Below are positions 12,480 through 23,600 of a DNA stretch of 64,000 nt, in pieces (position 1 is the stretch's first letter; the number at the start of each line of letters is the position of its first letter). The stretch covers positions 10,370,712 through 10,434,711 of the forward strand of contig CM024759.1 in NCBI GenBank assembly GCA_014218235.1. Direction: 5' to 3'. This stretch comes from Colocasia esculenta. Taxonomy: Eukaryota > Streptophyta > Magnoliopsida > Alismatales > Araceae. The notes under the pieces are model-generated. The model did not search any database. It was not told where the DNA came from and worked only from the letters and a program-made list of their open reading frames with translations. The position numbers and the translations under genes were made by a program.

Positions 12480-13350
12480 CGGTTTTTGATGTACCTATTG
12501 TTTGTGAGTTTTCTAATGTTTTTCCAGAAAATCTACCTAGGTTACCACCTAAGCAAGAGGTAGAGTTTTCCATTGAGCTTTTGCCTGGTACGATGCCTTT
12601 GTCTAAGGCACCCTACCAGATGGCTCCGGCTGAGTTGCGCAAGTTGAAGCTCCAGTTGCAGAAGTTGCTTGAGTTGGGTTTCATTCATCTGAGTCGTTCG
12701 TCGTAGGGCACGCCAGTGTTGTTCATAAGGAAGAAGGATGGCAGCTTGAGGTTGTGCATTGATTATAGGCAGTTGAACCAGGTAACAGTAAAGAACAAGT
12801 ATCCGTTGCCTAGGATCGACGATTTGTTTGATCAGTTGCAGTCAACCAGAGTGTTTTCAAAGATTGACTTGAGATCGGGTTACTACCAGCTGAGGATCAA
12901 AGAGTCAGATATTGGCCTGACAGCTTTCCGTTCGAGGTACAGTCACTTTGAGTTTTTCGTGATGTCGTTTGGGCTCACAAATGCGCCAGCAACTTTTATG
13001 GATTTGATGTACAGAGTGTTCAGTGAGTACCTGGACAAGTTTATGATCATCTTTATAGATGACATTTTGGTCTACTCGGCTTCTGAGGAGGAGCACGAGG
13101 TGCATCTGAGGATCGTGTTAGAGATGTTGCAGAGTCACCAACTTTATGCCAAGTTCGACAAGTGCGAATTTTGGCTAAGGGAGGTGCACTTTCTCGGACA
13201 CGTGATCTCAGATTCAGGTGTGGCAGTGGATCCTGCCAAGGTAGAGGCAGTGTTGTCTTGGGAGCAGCCCACTTCAGTGTCAAAGGTTCGCTACTTTTTG
13301 GGCTTGGCAGGTTATTACAGGAGGTTTATCCAGGATTGCAGAACCATTGA
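12480..13350 (+). pseudogene. Element A reverse transcriptase
   Basis: All main gypsy RT blocks are visible: FSNVFPENLPRLPP, KAPYQMAPAEL, then FIRKKDGSLRLCIDYRQLN, KNKYPLPRIDDLFDQL, FSKIDLRSGYYQLRI, SFGLTNAPATFMDLM, and the catalytic FIDDILVYS, in which both active-site aspartates remain. The thumb and connection (EVHFLGHVIS, then FLGLAGYYRRFI) follow. A single TAG interrupts between SRSS and GTPVLF at 12704-12706. The gag-pol frame is continuous to about 13345 and then shifts. Confidence 0.93.
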
Positions 13351-13870
13351 CTTGTTTGACCAGACTTGAGACCAGATTTGTTTGGACAGAGGACTACGAA
13401 CAAAGTTTTCAGGAGTTGAAGAGGAGGTTGACTTCAGCGCCAGTGTTGGTCTTGCCGTCAGGTAGTGGAGGTTTTGTGGTCTACAGAGACGCTTCGAGAT
13501 CAGGTTTGGGTGCAGTGCTGATGCAGCATGGTGGGGTCGTTGCCTATGCTTCTCGACAGTTAAAGAAGCATGAGGAGAACTACCCTACCCACGACTTAGA
13601 GTTGGCAGCAGTGGTGTTCGCTTTGAAGTTGTGGAGGCACTATTTGTACGGCGAGGCGTTCAAGATTTTCACCGACCATCAGAGTTTGCAGTATATCTTC
13701 ACTCAGAAGGATTTGAACTTGAGGCAGCACAAATGGAGAGAGTACTTAAAGGACTACGACCTTACCCTCTCTTATCACTCAGGAAGGGCTAACGTTGTGG
13801 TGGATGCTTTGAGCAGGCAAGTTCTCTTGAGTTTGTTGATGGTCAGATAATGGAGATTGTTTGAGAACTT
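13347..13870 (+). pseudogene. Element A RNase H
   Basis: This domain is in a different frame from the RT, so a frameshift lies near 13340-13350. It shows VYRDASRSGLGAVLMQ, YASRQLKKHEENYPTHDLEL, WRHYLYGEAFKIFTDHQSL and the VDALSR end, with the expected acidic residues (D of RDAS, E of DLEL, D of FTDH) still present. It degrades the RNA strand during cDNA synthesis. Confidence 0.92.
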
Positions 13871-15030
13871 GTCTCAGGGAGTTTTCTACCCTTCGAGGTA
13901 CAGAGATCGTGCAGTGATGACCAGTTTGTCAGTTCGACCATTAGTGTACCGTCAGGTACTGGAGGCATAGTAGGCAAATTCAGAGTTTGAAGACGTTTTG
14001 TAGATGCCAGATGTTGAGCTGGACGAGGACAGTAAGGTCAGGTTTAGAGGCAGATTGTACGTCCCTTGTGATACGTGGTAGGCACTGTTGTCAGAGGCTC
14101 ATCGGTCGAGGTATGTTGTTCATCCTGGTTCCACCAAGATGTATCATAACCTGAAGAGGTTCTTCTAGTGGCCAGGGATGAAGAGGGGCATGGCAGAGTT
14201 TGTTGCTCGATGCCTTACCTGTCAACAGGTGAAGGCGGGGCATCGGTATCTTGGTGGTGAGTTGCATTCGTTGCCCATTCCAGAGTGGAAGTGGGACGAC
14301 ATCACCATGGATTTTATGGTTGGTTTACCCCATTCTCCGCAGAGGCATGATGATATTTGGGTGTTTGTGGACAGGTTGACCAAGTCAGCGCACTTCCTTC
14401 CAGTCAGGATGTCTTGGTCAGTGGACAGGCTTGCCAGATTATATGTGGACCGAGTTGTTCCATTGCACGGAACCCCAGTTTCTATTGTTTCTGACAGAGA
14501 TCCGAGGTTTACTTTAGGGTTTTGGCGCAGTTTGCATAGAGCCATTGACACCGAGTTGGGACTCAGTTTAGCGTACCACCCACAGTCAGATGGTCATTCA
14601 AAGAGGACTATACAGACTTTGTAAGATATTTTGAGAGCTTGTTGCTTGAACTGGGGTGGCACTTGGGAGTCCCACCTTCCGATAGTAGAGTTTGCATACA
14701 ACAACAGTTATCACTCAAGCATTGGAATGGCACCATATGAGGATTTGTATGGTCGATTGTGCAGGACACCACTTCACTAGTTCGAAGTGGGTGAGAGGCA
14801 ACTTTTGGAACCAGAGATGGTATAGCAGTGTGCAGACACAGTCAGTTTAGTCAGGTAGAGGCTTCAGATGGCACAGAGTAGGTAGAAGAGTAATGCAGAT
14901 GTTCGTAGGAGGCTGTTGCAGTTTAGCGTGGGTGACCTGGTGTTTTTACGGGTCTCGCCGACCAAGGGTGTCATGAGGTTTGGCAAGAAGGGAAATCTCA
15001 GTCTGAGGTATATTGGACCTTTCACACCGA
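13871..15030 (+). pseudogene. Element A integrase
   Basis: An HHCC zinc-binding region (AHRSRY, VHPGSTKM, RCLTCQ) is followed by the DDE core: MDFMVGLP, SDRDPRF, and HPQSDGHSKRTIQ. The catalytic glutamate of the usual DGQSERT block is a lysine here, so the enzyme would be inactive. Several TAG stops and one TAA-type interruption fall inside (about 14630-14880). The GKKGNLSLRYIGPF block marks the start of the C-terminal part, after which the frame shifts near 15030. Confidence 0.9.
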
Positions 15031-15340
15031 GAGGATCGACGAGGTCATGTACAGATTGCGTCTTCCAGTAGAGTTAACAGGTGTGCATGAGGGTTTTCAC
15101 ATTTCACAGCTGAGGAGGTACGTTACAGATCCGTCGCACGTGTTAGATTACTCGCAGTTAGAGGTTGCACCAGATTTGTCAGTTCTGGAGCACCCAGTCA
15201 GAGTTGTGGACCAAAGAGTACAGCAGTTGCACAAGAGGCAGATTCCGCTGGTCAAGGTTGTTTGGAAGAACCACGTTGGTGGCGAGGCCACGTGGGAGCG
15301 CGAGGATGAGATGAGAAAGTAATTCCCTTATTTGTTTGAT
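15031..15340 (+). pseudogene. Element A integrase C-terminus and chromodomain tail
   Basis: The segment RLRLPVELTGVHEGFHISQL, then VLEHPVRVVDQRVQQL, then IPLVKVVWKNH and EATWEREDEMRK is the usual end of a chromovirus integrase. Chromodomains of this group are thought to steer integration to heterochromatin. It is in a different frame from the integrase core and ends at a TAA after DEMRK, a few residues before the usual end. Confidence 0.85.
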
Positions 15341-15416
15341 TGATCGATATGTTGTTTTCCCTATACTGCTTTCCATTTGAGACTGAGTTTTTTTTATTTC
15401 GAGGACAAAATTCTCT

Positions 15417-15430
15417 TAAGGGGGGTAGAA
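15417..15430 (+). other. Element A polypurine tract
   Basis: TAAGGGGGGTAGA immediately before the LTR start at 15432, preceded by the FEDKIL-type codons common in plant gypsy elements. It primes plus-strand DNA. Confidence 0.85.
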
Positions 15431-15431
15431 T

Positions 15432-17734
15432 GTAAGACCCGGTCCTCTCGGGCCCTTAGCCCTGTCCTCTAGGTCGCGACGGACCCCTTGGTCGACATGC
15501 TTTTAGTTGCGGCACACCTAGCCGTCGCGTTCTAGTCGCGACAGGGGTGGGTGTCGCGTTCTTATCGCAGCGTCTGAAGGCGACGCGACTTCATTCGGAC
15601 GGTTTTGACTGCTATTCTTTCTATCAGAACGGCCTTTTCGGGTGTCAGGCACGTACAACGTTGACGCGATCTGGCAGTCCGTCGCGTTAGGTTTGACCGC
15701 TTTTGGTGTCGCGACAAGGTCGCGACCTACAGGGCAGTCGAGATAGGGTTATTGTCGCGTCGGCCTGACCTGTCACGTCTCTGGACCCGTCGGTTCAAAA
15801 CCGAGGTAGGCGACCCTTTCCCCCTCTCTCCTTCCTTTTATTCTTTCATTTTCTTCTTCTTCCTTCTTCCTTCCCCGAGCCTTCTTGCTTCTTCTGGCTT
15901 GTTCGTGGTGCTCATGGTAGGGAGGTGACATCTCTTTGGTGTGGGCGATGTCCGTGTGGTGCTAGGAGCGAGGAGGAGGTGGCCATTCTGATGTGAAGGC
16001 CCTAACGGGTCGGCTCTACTCATTGAAGTAGGGAACCCTCTTTCCCTCTCATTCTAGCATGCTTCCCTTCCCCGTGAGATCCTTGTTTCTCTGTGGTTCT
16101 AAGGATTGTGCGGTGTGAGGTTCATGCTTGTGGTGAATGAGGTTTCCTTCGAGTGTGGATTTCCTTGTAATGCATGCTTGTGTGGTTTGAGGGTGGTTTG
16201 GCTTATTTAGAAGCTTTTCTACATGTTTCCCATGCTCCCCTCCCCCTGTGGAATGCGTTTGTACCAATTTTGGGGTGGTCCCTAGGAGGACTGTACTGGG
16301 CCCCTCTCGGCTGAGATCGCGATCGGCCTATGGGTCGCGATGATGTCGCGACGCATACGCCGACCGCGATAGCTTTGGCTATCGCGACGGGCATGGGTGT
16401 CGCGACATCATCGCGACGACCAAGGGCGTCGTGACATAGTTGCATCCGACCTTGGCGTCACGACAGTGTCGCGATGGACTGGGGCGTCGCGATAGTATCA
16501 GATTCAGGTAAGTACTCGCGGAGTCCCATTTTTCGTGGAGTCTTTGCTGTTTCTAGTTCTTTCTGTACTCGTGGCACCAGTGCTAGTTTCCTAGTACTGC
16601 CCTACACTAGTCGTTCACCTGGTGCTCGGCACCTGAGGGCTTGTCCCGTGAGAGAGGTTGTTACCGTTTACCTGGGACCCCCATCCTTGTGAGCCTTAAA
16701 GGGAGCGTTCGGGGCGACGAGCGTACTCGATTCACGGACTCTGGAGTAGAGGAGAAAACAATGGTTAGGACAGCAGTGTCGAGTCATTTGCAGAGCTCTC
16801 TTGGTTGGTCTGGGACACCAAGGACGGCCGGAGTTCTACCCAGTGCAGGCCAGCCAGTCCTTTTTCTCACTGTCTCACTCTTTTTGGCCTCAGAACCACC
16901 TAGAGAGGCCAGGTGTGGGACCATAGTCTGGACAGACTATGGTGTTCACTGTTGTGCTACTTTGTGTTCTTGCCCCTACTCTGACGAGACGTGGAGGTTT
17001 GGACCTGGGTCGAGGGTAAGACGTTAGTGCATGCTCCAAACCGGTTGACTAGTGGTAGCGGTTTCTATATCTAGTGTCGCTTGTCAAGGAGGGGGTCTCC
17101 CTGCCTGTGTTTACCGCCGTGTGGCGGTCACGACATGCAGGTCATACGGAGTTTCCGACCGTGGTTTCCTTCTGTACCGTTGCTTGTTAGTTAGCTTTGC
17201 TTCCGCGCTTTCTTGTGTAGGTTAGAATATATAGAAATACTGTCATTTAATTTGTTCATATATATTCTTTCTCGCTTGTTAGAGCCAGTAGGAGATTGGT
17301 AGTCCCTACTGAGCTTCTGTTGTGAAGCTCATCCCTTCCTTTTCTAGGTGAGACTTCTCAACAACGGTCGGGTGCACGTCGAACGGAGGAGACGGGGCGG
17401 TAGTCGTCGTCCCCATAGCTAGCAGTGGGTTTCCCCCTTTTAGTTGTACTTCACCCTCGGGGTATGCCCATAACGGCTCTGTCCTCCCCCTTTTTACTTG
17501 TACTCGTTGTGTGTGTGTGTGTGTGTTGGGACTGTACCTAGAGCATTACGTCGTGGTCTCGCTCTTCTTTCTATTTCCGCGCGTGTGCTCCTAGTTCTGT
17601 AGTTGACGTTTATTTTCTTTACATATTCTGTTAGACTTGTTTATAGCCCTTCCGGGTCCCCGAATCTGTGGGCGGCGACCGCGAAAATTGGGTCCTCGGT
17701 TGTGGCCAAGGGTTGGGTTCTCAGGGTCGTTACA
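15432..17734 (+). repeat. Element A 3' LTR
   Basis: A 2303-bp LTR from TGTAAGACC to TCGTTACA, starting just after the polypurine tract. Two zones (15475-15770 and 16305-16500) hold many copies of TCGCGA or GTCGCG words on both strands. A TATATAG at 17228-17234 matches the one in the 5' copy. Confidence 0.92.
17508..17527. repeat. (GT)n microsatellite
   Basis: About ten GT units inside element A's 3' LTR, in the part that is missing from the truncated 5' LTR. Confidence 0.85.
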
Positions 17735-18027
17735 ATGCACATGTCCCTCCAAGGCGAAACCTGTAGACCAATCAACTAGGGTACCTCTTAATCAAGGGGT
17801 TAATCATCTTTTTATCTTCTTCCTTCTCATCCAGACTTGTGTTATCCTTGCTTCCTGTCTCGAGCAGCTAACTCGGGCATTTCAAGAAGATTCCTATTAC
17901 TCATTGGTCAGATCAGATGTCTTTTTATCTTGGCTCCCATTTTTCAGTCCACTTCATGTCACTTCCGCTTCACTATCATTCCGTGACACATCTGCTACAC
18001 TTCCACTACGCTCCCTTGCAAAGTGGA
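17735..18027. other. Spacer between elements A and C
   Basis: These 293 bp match neither adjoining LTR. No ORF with recognisable content and no repeat was seen. It may be original target DNA. Confidence 0.5.
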
Positions 18028-20799
18028 TGTAAGGCCCTCGAATTTTGTTCATATTATGCTTATTTGATTTTGTGCATATTATAATTATTTAATTACTTAT
18101 GTACATATGTATATATGTGTTTATTTCTGTGCATATAATGTATTTATTTAAATGTGCATAAAGTATTTAATTATTGATGTGCATATTGTATTTATCTATT
18201 CTATGTATGTATGTTTATTGATATTTCTGTTTTCTACCGAAATCCCTGTTAACATCAACATCCCTTGACGTTAAGGTCAGGTTGACGGTAACTTGTGTGT
18301 CGTTGACTGCATGGCTTTGAGAGATAGACTTCCAGATCGATGGACATCGACTTCTTGTTAACGGCAGCAAAATGGCCGTTTACTTCTCCGGTTATGTTGC
18401 GATTCCAGATCTGAAAACGACTGTGTTTTCTCCGAATTCTTGATTATGAAACTATCCCCAACGGTAGGAACACCTAATCCTAGGCACACCCCGACCCTTA
18501 AACCTATAAAACCTAATGTTTTTGGCTAGATTAGGTCCTTTGGATCAAAGGAAAACCTAGGGCTCATTTGTGAGAAAAACCAGAAGTTCACAAAGCTTGA
18601 TCCGGCGATTGGGGAGGTCTTCTGGCGATTTTCTTCAACTGGGAGATATTCCAAGTGTTAAAGAAGCTTCCCCAACTCCGGAGGACCTTCTGTGCGGGCA
18701 TGAAGAACTGATTTGGGGTTGCAAATCTCACCTTCTTGGTTTAGCCGGGAGGGCTTCTTCGACAAAATCAACCCTTTAGAGATTTTATTTCAGGCAAATA
18801 ATCGAGGGGTATTATCCCTAGACATGTCCTTTAGGTCTTAGGTATTTTTTTCAGATTTTATTTGTGTCCTAGAACCCCCAATTCACCTTTTTATTTGAGT
18901 TCGGTCTACACTTCTGCAGACAGGAGGTTGACGGCAAGCTTGTTGCCGTCAAGTTCCTGACTTGACGGCAGCATAGTGTGCTATTAACCCTTGTTGGCAG
19001 CAAGGCCCTTGCCGTCAAGTTCATATATTTTCTGCATAACTATATGTTGGATCTCTGTACTGTGATTTTCGACTATTTTGAGGTCTGTGCATGCTGTAAA
19101 CATTGTGATTGGTCAGGTATGGTCTGTAGGTCATATCATGAGGTTCTGTCAATTTTCTGAACATGGTTATATTTAATATAAATTCAGTATTGATGAAATA
19201 AGCATGTTATGACTGTGTTTAATTCTAAATAAATAGATTCGTTGCATGTTAGAGTTTTAGAAAATTTCCATGATCTTAGGGCTACTGTTTCCATATTTAG
19301 AACTATTGGAATCAACTATTTTGTTGTTGACCATGTTAAAGTGAATTTCTTGTTAAATTTGCATGAAATCTATTTAAACTGTTAAAATTAGTTTTACTAT
19401 TGTGAAAAATCTGAAAAAGTGGACATGTGACATATTACCTGTATGAAGCCTGTGATAAAAATTTGATAATGTTTTGATACCCTGAGTACTGTTTGTATTT
19501 TAAAAGGAGATTTAAGCCATAATAAGTGTGTTTAATTTAAATCATGTAATTTCAAGAGAGTTGCAGCATGTTAGGGCACTGTTATGGTTAATTTAACACT
19601 ATGGAACAGTCATACTGAGTTCTGTAAATTGAAACATGTATATTTGTTTAAAGTGCATATGAATTAGTTAAATAGTGCATGTGAATAATGTAAACCATGT
19701 GATTAAGTGTTAATGTGTAATATGTGTCGAGACTGACACTGCTACCATAGAAGGCTGTGGAGCCATACTATAGAAAAGTCCCTATGGGAAGGCTCATTGT
19801 GTATGTGATATCATGTGGGCATCAGAATGAAATCTTAGAGGTGGACAAGTACCACTGGTTAGGGTGGAGAGGGCTTCTCCCGGTTCTGCGCAGTTACCAA
19901 GATTCGTCACTATATTGCCTAGGTGACGGGTATGTGTTATGTGAATGTGTGTCCTTCTTTATGGTGGTTCGGACTATGTGACACGGCAAATTAAGTGTAA
20001 AAGTGTGAAAGATGTGAATATGTGCAATGTGAACATGTGATAGTGTTATGTGAATGTGATAACATGTGAAAGGATGTGAAACCATGTGAATGAAAGTTAT
20101 TTATGTTAAAACAGCAAGCTAAAGATGTGTATATGTGTTATAAAAGCATGTGAAAAATGTTAGATATCATGCTAGGATTGTTAATTATCATGTGCATAAT
20201 TTCATGATCAAATTGTGTAGAGTTGTGAAATGATATGAATAGAAATGAAACCATGAATCATGTTACATATTATGTGTAGAAAGCATGTGTAGGTTATTTA
20301 TGCTTAATTGTCATGAAGCATGTGCCATGTAATTCTTTTATTGTCTAAAAGACTAGTATGTGTATGTGATATGTGTAAGGATATGCCTTTAGGTTGCTTG
20401 CTGGGTCTTGTTGAAAGACTCATACTTGCTTTAACATACAGATGAGATAGTGTCCCCGTACTTAAGGAGGACTTAGTGAAGGGCGACTCCGAGCGAGAGG
20501 AGTAGCTGCATTTGTGGAGTGCTGCGTAGTTTACACTTTGTTTTCATAGTATGTGAACAATGTTATTCATATGGACTAGTAATATTGTGGACATTTGTTA
20601 TTTCTTTATTGCTATATAGACTGTGGAATTATGTGAATGATGATGGAATAAGACTTCTCTTTTATTTCCGCTGTACTCTTTTGTTATTTATGTACATCTC
20701 GACCTATTGTGTAGTGTTGGGTAAATGTCCCATTGTAATGATGTCTTTTATATCGATGTGGATTTGTATAATCATACCGGTATAAGGAGGGTCGTTATA
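18028..20799 (+). repeat. Element C 5' LTR
   Basis: A 2772-bp LTR beginning TGTAAGGCCCTCG and ending GGGTCGTTATA, where the final CA has probably decayed to TA. The primer site follows after five bases. Related LTRs start at 44758 (C 3'), 46561 (D) and 47947 (E). The 18250-18380 zone and the 18930-19020 zone contain CGTTGAC/GACGTT/GCCGTCAAG words. Confidence 0.92.
18505..18511 (+). promoter_or_regulatory. TATA box of element C 5' LTR
   Basis: TATAAAA in the context CCTATAAAACCTA. Equivalent boxes are at 45235-45240 (C 3' LTR), 47008-47014 (D) and 48597-48603 (E). Conservation across four diverged LTRs supports a working polymerase II promoter in the ancestor. Confidence 0.65.
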
Positions 20800-20804
20800 G
20801 AGAT

Positions 20805-20816
20805 TGGTATCAGAGC
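20805..20816 (+). other. Element C primer-binding site
   Basis: TGGTATCAGAGC, complementary to the 3' end of plant initiator tRNA-Met, five bases after the LTR end. Confidence 0.9.
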
Positions 20817-20821
20817 AACAG

Positions 20822-20981
20822 GTTGAGATTGTACATGAATATGTCATCATCTTCACAATATTGCAAAGTCTTTATAGAATTAGTCCATATATGTGGAAAA
20901 TATCTAATAATAAATTAAAGATAGTTAAGAAATGGTTAGGATTAAGTAATTTGGATTTTAACTAAGTTAATTGTTTTACAG
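20822..20981 (+). other. Possible 5' leader intron of element C
   Basis: CAG|GTTGAG directly after the primer site and TTGTTTTACAG|G three bases before the gag ATG (20985) would make a 160-nt AT-rich GT-AG intron, with a CTAAG branch-like word at 20962. Unlike the two gag introns, no reading frame tests it. It remains a suggestion. Confidence 0.35.
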
Positions 20982-21185
20982 GCTATGGCGAGCCGTGGTA
21001 GGCGTGGTGCTCAGGCTAGGGAGGATGAGCATAGGCGTGAGGAGAGGGGTTAGCAGCATGCCCCAGCACCCCAGGATCCCATGGTACTTCCTCCACCACC
21101 ACCTGTGGACTACGTAGTGTTCATGCAAGGCCTGGTTCAGGCAATGCAGACCCAGGCGGCACTGCAGGCTCAGCTGCAGGCTCAG

Positions 21186-21269
21186 GTTAGAGTTGGTAAA
21201 TAGGAGTAGTTTGTTTTGTTAAATGCATGATTGTTATGTGTTGCTTATATGTATTGCTTATTGGCTCAG
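21186..21269 (+). other. Intron 1 in element C gag (84 bp, phase 0)
   Basis: The donor is GCTCAG|GTTAGAG and the acceptor TTGGCTCAG|GCT. The interior is T-rich and contains an in-frame TAG. The codons on both sides keep the same register and read Ala/Gln-rich into APALVP. The length is a multiple of three, but the stop inside means it must be removed or read through. Confidence 0.65.
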
Positions 21270-21397
21270 GCTCCAGCTCTTGTTCCCTAGGAGCATGGCC
21301 ATGGTGGTCCGTCCATCATGGAGAGTTTTAAGAGGATGGCTCCACCTTCTTTTAAGGGGGGAGAGTCAGCCCCTCTTGGCGGAGAGCTGGATGAGGG

Positions 21398-22655
21398 TGT
21401 GGATGCTCCGTTCTGCGCCCCGTCACGGTATGGTTGCTCCGGAGGTTCCCCGAATGTTGTTGTGCTCCCTCGTTGGCATAGAAGGTTGCTGGTAGGCTTA
21501 TTTGACCCTGGTTTGACCAAGTTGACTAGAGAGAATAAGAAGATAACCAGCAAAGAAATGAATAGGATGTGATTGCCAGGGCCTTACCTATGCCCAAGAG
21601 GTACTATGATCACGCCGATGACGTAGCCTCGTGCAGCGGTGGATGGTGGGACTCCAATTTTCCTCTCTTCGATCGGCCAAAGAAAGGAAGCTCCACAGTC
21701 TTGCTTTGGCATTCCTGCAACAAAGAGAAGACTCTATTAGACCTAGATGCAGTGTAGTAAACGTCCAAAAATGAAAAGAGAAGGCCTAAAAGGAGAGCCC
21801 CGTACTGGTTGCGGACTTGAGAAGAGGGGTGGCCAAGTGTTATGACCACCCTTCTTCTATCCATTTTTGGTTTGGAAAACCCCTTTTAGGTGTGTTGGGA
21901 GGTGCACTACGTGCCTAGGATGTGTGTGTGTGAAGTGAGTAGCATGCAAGACTAAGAGGGAAGGAAGGGAAAGAGAAAGAGAGGAGGGAGATGATCCTCA
22001 TTTGTAGTCATTGGTGACTGCTTTGTGGACTCCTCCAGCACGTGGTGAAGCCTCCTGGATGCTTCAGATGTTAAGAGAAAGAGAGGGAACAAGGGTGAAA
22101 ACTTAGGTGCACTTTCTCTCTCTTCTCTCAAAGCAACAAGGCATGGGCTCGTCCAGCCTCTCCCCCCTCACTTAGAAGGCCAAGGAGTACCCTATATAGG
22201 CAGTGGGGTTGAAGCTAGGGAGCATAGGATGCTCAAGTGTGAAGAAACACACTTAAACATGTGGCAATCCATGTGTTAAGGCTTGAACTAATGAGAGGGG
22301 GCCATGTAGGATTTTTACTGGGTCAAGGGGGTGCCAAGGTGGCCCATTTGCCTATTGGGAACTGCCCCATTCGTTGCATGGCCGAAGAGAGGGTGCAAGT
22401 GAGCTGGAATCTCGGGCAGTTGCATAGACCAAGTAAACCCAGGTTGACGGAAAGCAATGTTGCCGCCAACCCCATGCAGACGTCAACACATGTGGCCGTC
22501 AACCGGAGTCAGCGTCTAGGGACCTTGCCGTCAACATGGAGTCAGTGGCAGTCGATGTGGACGTCTACATGGGATCCGAGACAAGTCAACAAGCTGTCAA
22601 GCAGGACTTATTGGGCCATGAACCACGCGGGGATGGGCCAAATCTCGCATCTACA
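21398..22655. mobile_element. Solo LTR L (Tat-like) inside element C gag
   Basis: These 1258 bp are bounded by TGTGGATGC and GCATCTACA, whose ends are inverted matches with one transition. The flanks are a perfect 5-bp target duplication, GAGGG (21393-21397 and 22656-22660). Removing it rejoins the gag capsid block (ESW..., REVEKI). The TCTACA end is the same as in F and G, which suggests a Tat/Ogre-type LTR. Orientation is uncertain. It carries GCCGTCAAC/GACGTCAAC words at 22440-22570. Confidence 0.85.
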
Positions 22656-22734
22656 GAGGGAAGTGGAGAAGATCTAATGAGCCATCAGGTGTGCTGAGGA
22701 AGATAAAGTTAGCCTGGCTACCTACATGCTACAG

Positions 22735-22807
22735 GTACCTAAAGTTTATGTACTTGTGTTAAGTTAAGGTTTTGTTTAGATTGGTGCTTATGGGTTGTAT
22801 TTTGCAG
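22735..22807 (+). other. Intron 2 in element C gag (73 bp, phase 0)
   Basis: The donor is CTACAG|GTACCT and the acceptor GTATTTTGCAG|GAG, with a T-rich interior and purine-poor 3' end. The length is not a multiple of three, so retaining it would shift the frame. Removing it joins ATYMLQ directly to ERADVWW, which is colinear with the unbroken capsid of related chromoviruses such as A (AVYQLKG, PTHEW). Confidence 0.8.
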
Positions 22808-23600
22808 GAGAGAGCCGATGTTTGGTGGGCCTCCATACTACGTACCACGTATGAGGATGGTGCCATTGAGGTAACTTGGGCCGAGTTCACGAGGCTATTT
22901 CGGGGCAAGTTCATTCCCGAGCACATCCAGGACAAGATGGAGCAGGAGTTTCTTTCTCTTACTCAGGGCTCCATGACGGTCTCGGAGTATGAGGCCAGGT
23001 TTGTCGAGCTTTCTAAATATGCTCTCCATATAGTTGCTGATGAGCGCAGAAAGGCTAAGAAGTTTGTGATGGGGCTCAAACCATCACTGAGGTCGAGGCT
23101 TGTGGCTTTTGACCACCGCACTCTAGATGAGGCTCTCAGCGCAGCGTGCAGGAAGGAGAGCGAGATGGATCAGTACCTGGAGGAGAGGAGGGCAACTCAG
23201 AAGAGGTCAGCGCCACCTTTCCAGAGGCAGGACAGGAAGAAGGCAGTGTACCAGTCACCCCAGCATCCAGGGGCGGCTCCTAGTCAGCAGGCAGTTACAC
23301 CACAGTCCCCTAGCTTCAGGCCTAGTGACAAGAAGGCGTGTCCTCGCTGTGGAAGGGCACATGGCGGCACCGAGTGTTGGAAGTTGGTAGAGAAGTGTCT
23401 CAAGTATGGCAGCACCGAGCACTAAATCTGGGATTGTCCCAGACTTCAGCAGGGTGTGCAGCGAGGGGCGCCAACACCAGCAGCGGTAGCAGCAGCAGCA
23501 CCAGTGACAGGGAGACCAGGAAGGCCTCGAGCCCAAGCTCGAGTGTTTGCTCTAGCACGAAAGGATGCGAAGTAGGCCGAGAATGTCACGGAAAGTACAG

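Larger units (their letters stand above)
1..17734 (+). mobile_element. Element A: Tekay-like Ty3/gypsy chromovirus, interrupted by B
   Basis: Composite span of one + strand LTR retrotransposon. A partial 5' LTR at 1-1553 pairs with a complete 3' LTR at 15432-17734, and gag-protease-RT-RNase H-integrase-chromodomain remnants lie between them in gypsy order. The LTR pattern is TGTAAGACC...TCGTTACA. The C-terminal end (KVVWKNH, then EATWERE) matches the chromodomain tail of plant chromoviruses of the Tekay/Del type. The 5' LTR end, primer-binding site and gag start are missing. In their place is B (1554-10701), in the opposite orientation. The copy is dead, with many in-frame stops, two frameshifts and altered catalytic residues. 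Lineage is assigned from motifs only. Confidence 0.9.
20985..23600 (+). pseudogene. gag: Element C gag, with two introns and an inserted solo LTR
   Basis: The ATG at 20985 opens MASRGRRGAQAR. Exon 1 (20985-21185) ends in an Ala/Gln-rich stretch. Exon 2 starts at 21270 (APALVP, MESFKRMAPPSFKG), is split by solo LTR L, and resumes at 22661 (EVEKI, IRCAEEDKVSLATYML), ending at 22734. Exon 3 starts at 22808 (ERADVWWASILR) and runs through FRGKFIPEHIQDKMEQEFLS and SVSEYE-like blocks to a CPRCGRAHGGTEC knuckle and a damaged second knuckle (KCLKYG, then EH, then WDC, in which the second Cys is Tyr). Both introns are phase 0 and the flanking codons join into the family consensus order. One extra G in a G-run near 21356 and several CAG-to-TAG changes break the frame. 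Confidence 0.88.

Noticed and set aside
17637..18032. A 131-codon frame across the A/C boundary
   Set aside because: It runs from one element's LTR through the spacer into another's first bases, so it cannot be an ancestral gene.
20519..20785. An 88-codon hydrophobic open frame near the end of C's 5' LTR
   Set aside because: It lies in AT-rich LTR sequence close to the LTR end, is not matched in E's equivalent region, and has no supporting feature.
21398..22655. A third, large intron in element C gag
   Set aside because: The segment has TG...CA inverted ends and a 5-bp GAGGG duplication, which is the mark of an LTR insertion; the ends are not GT-AG.
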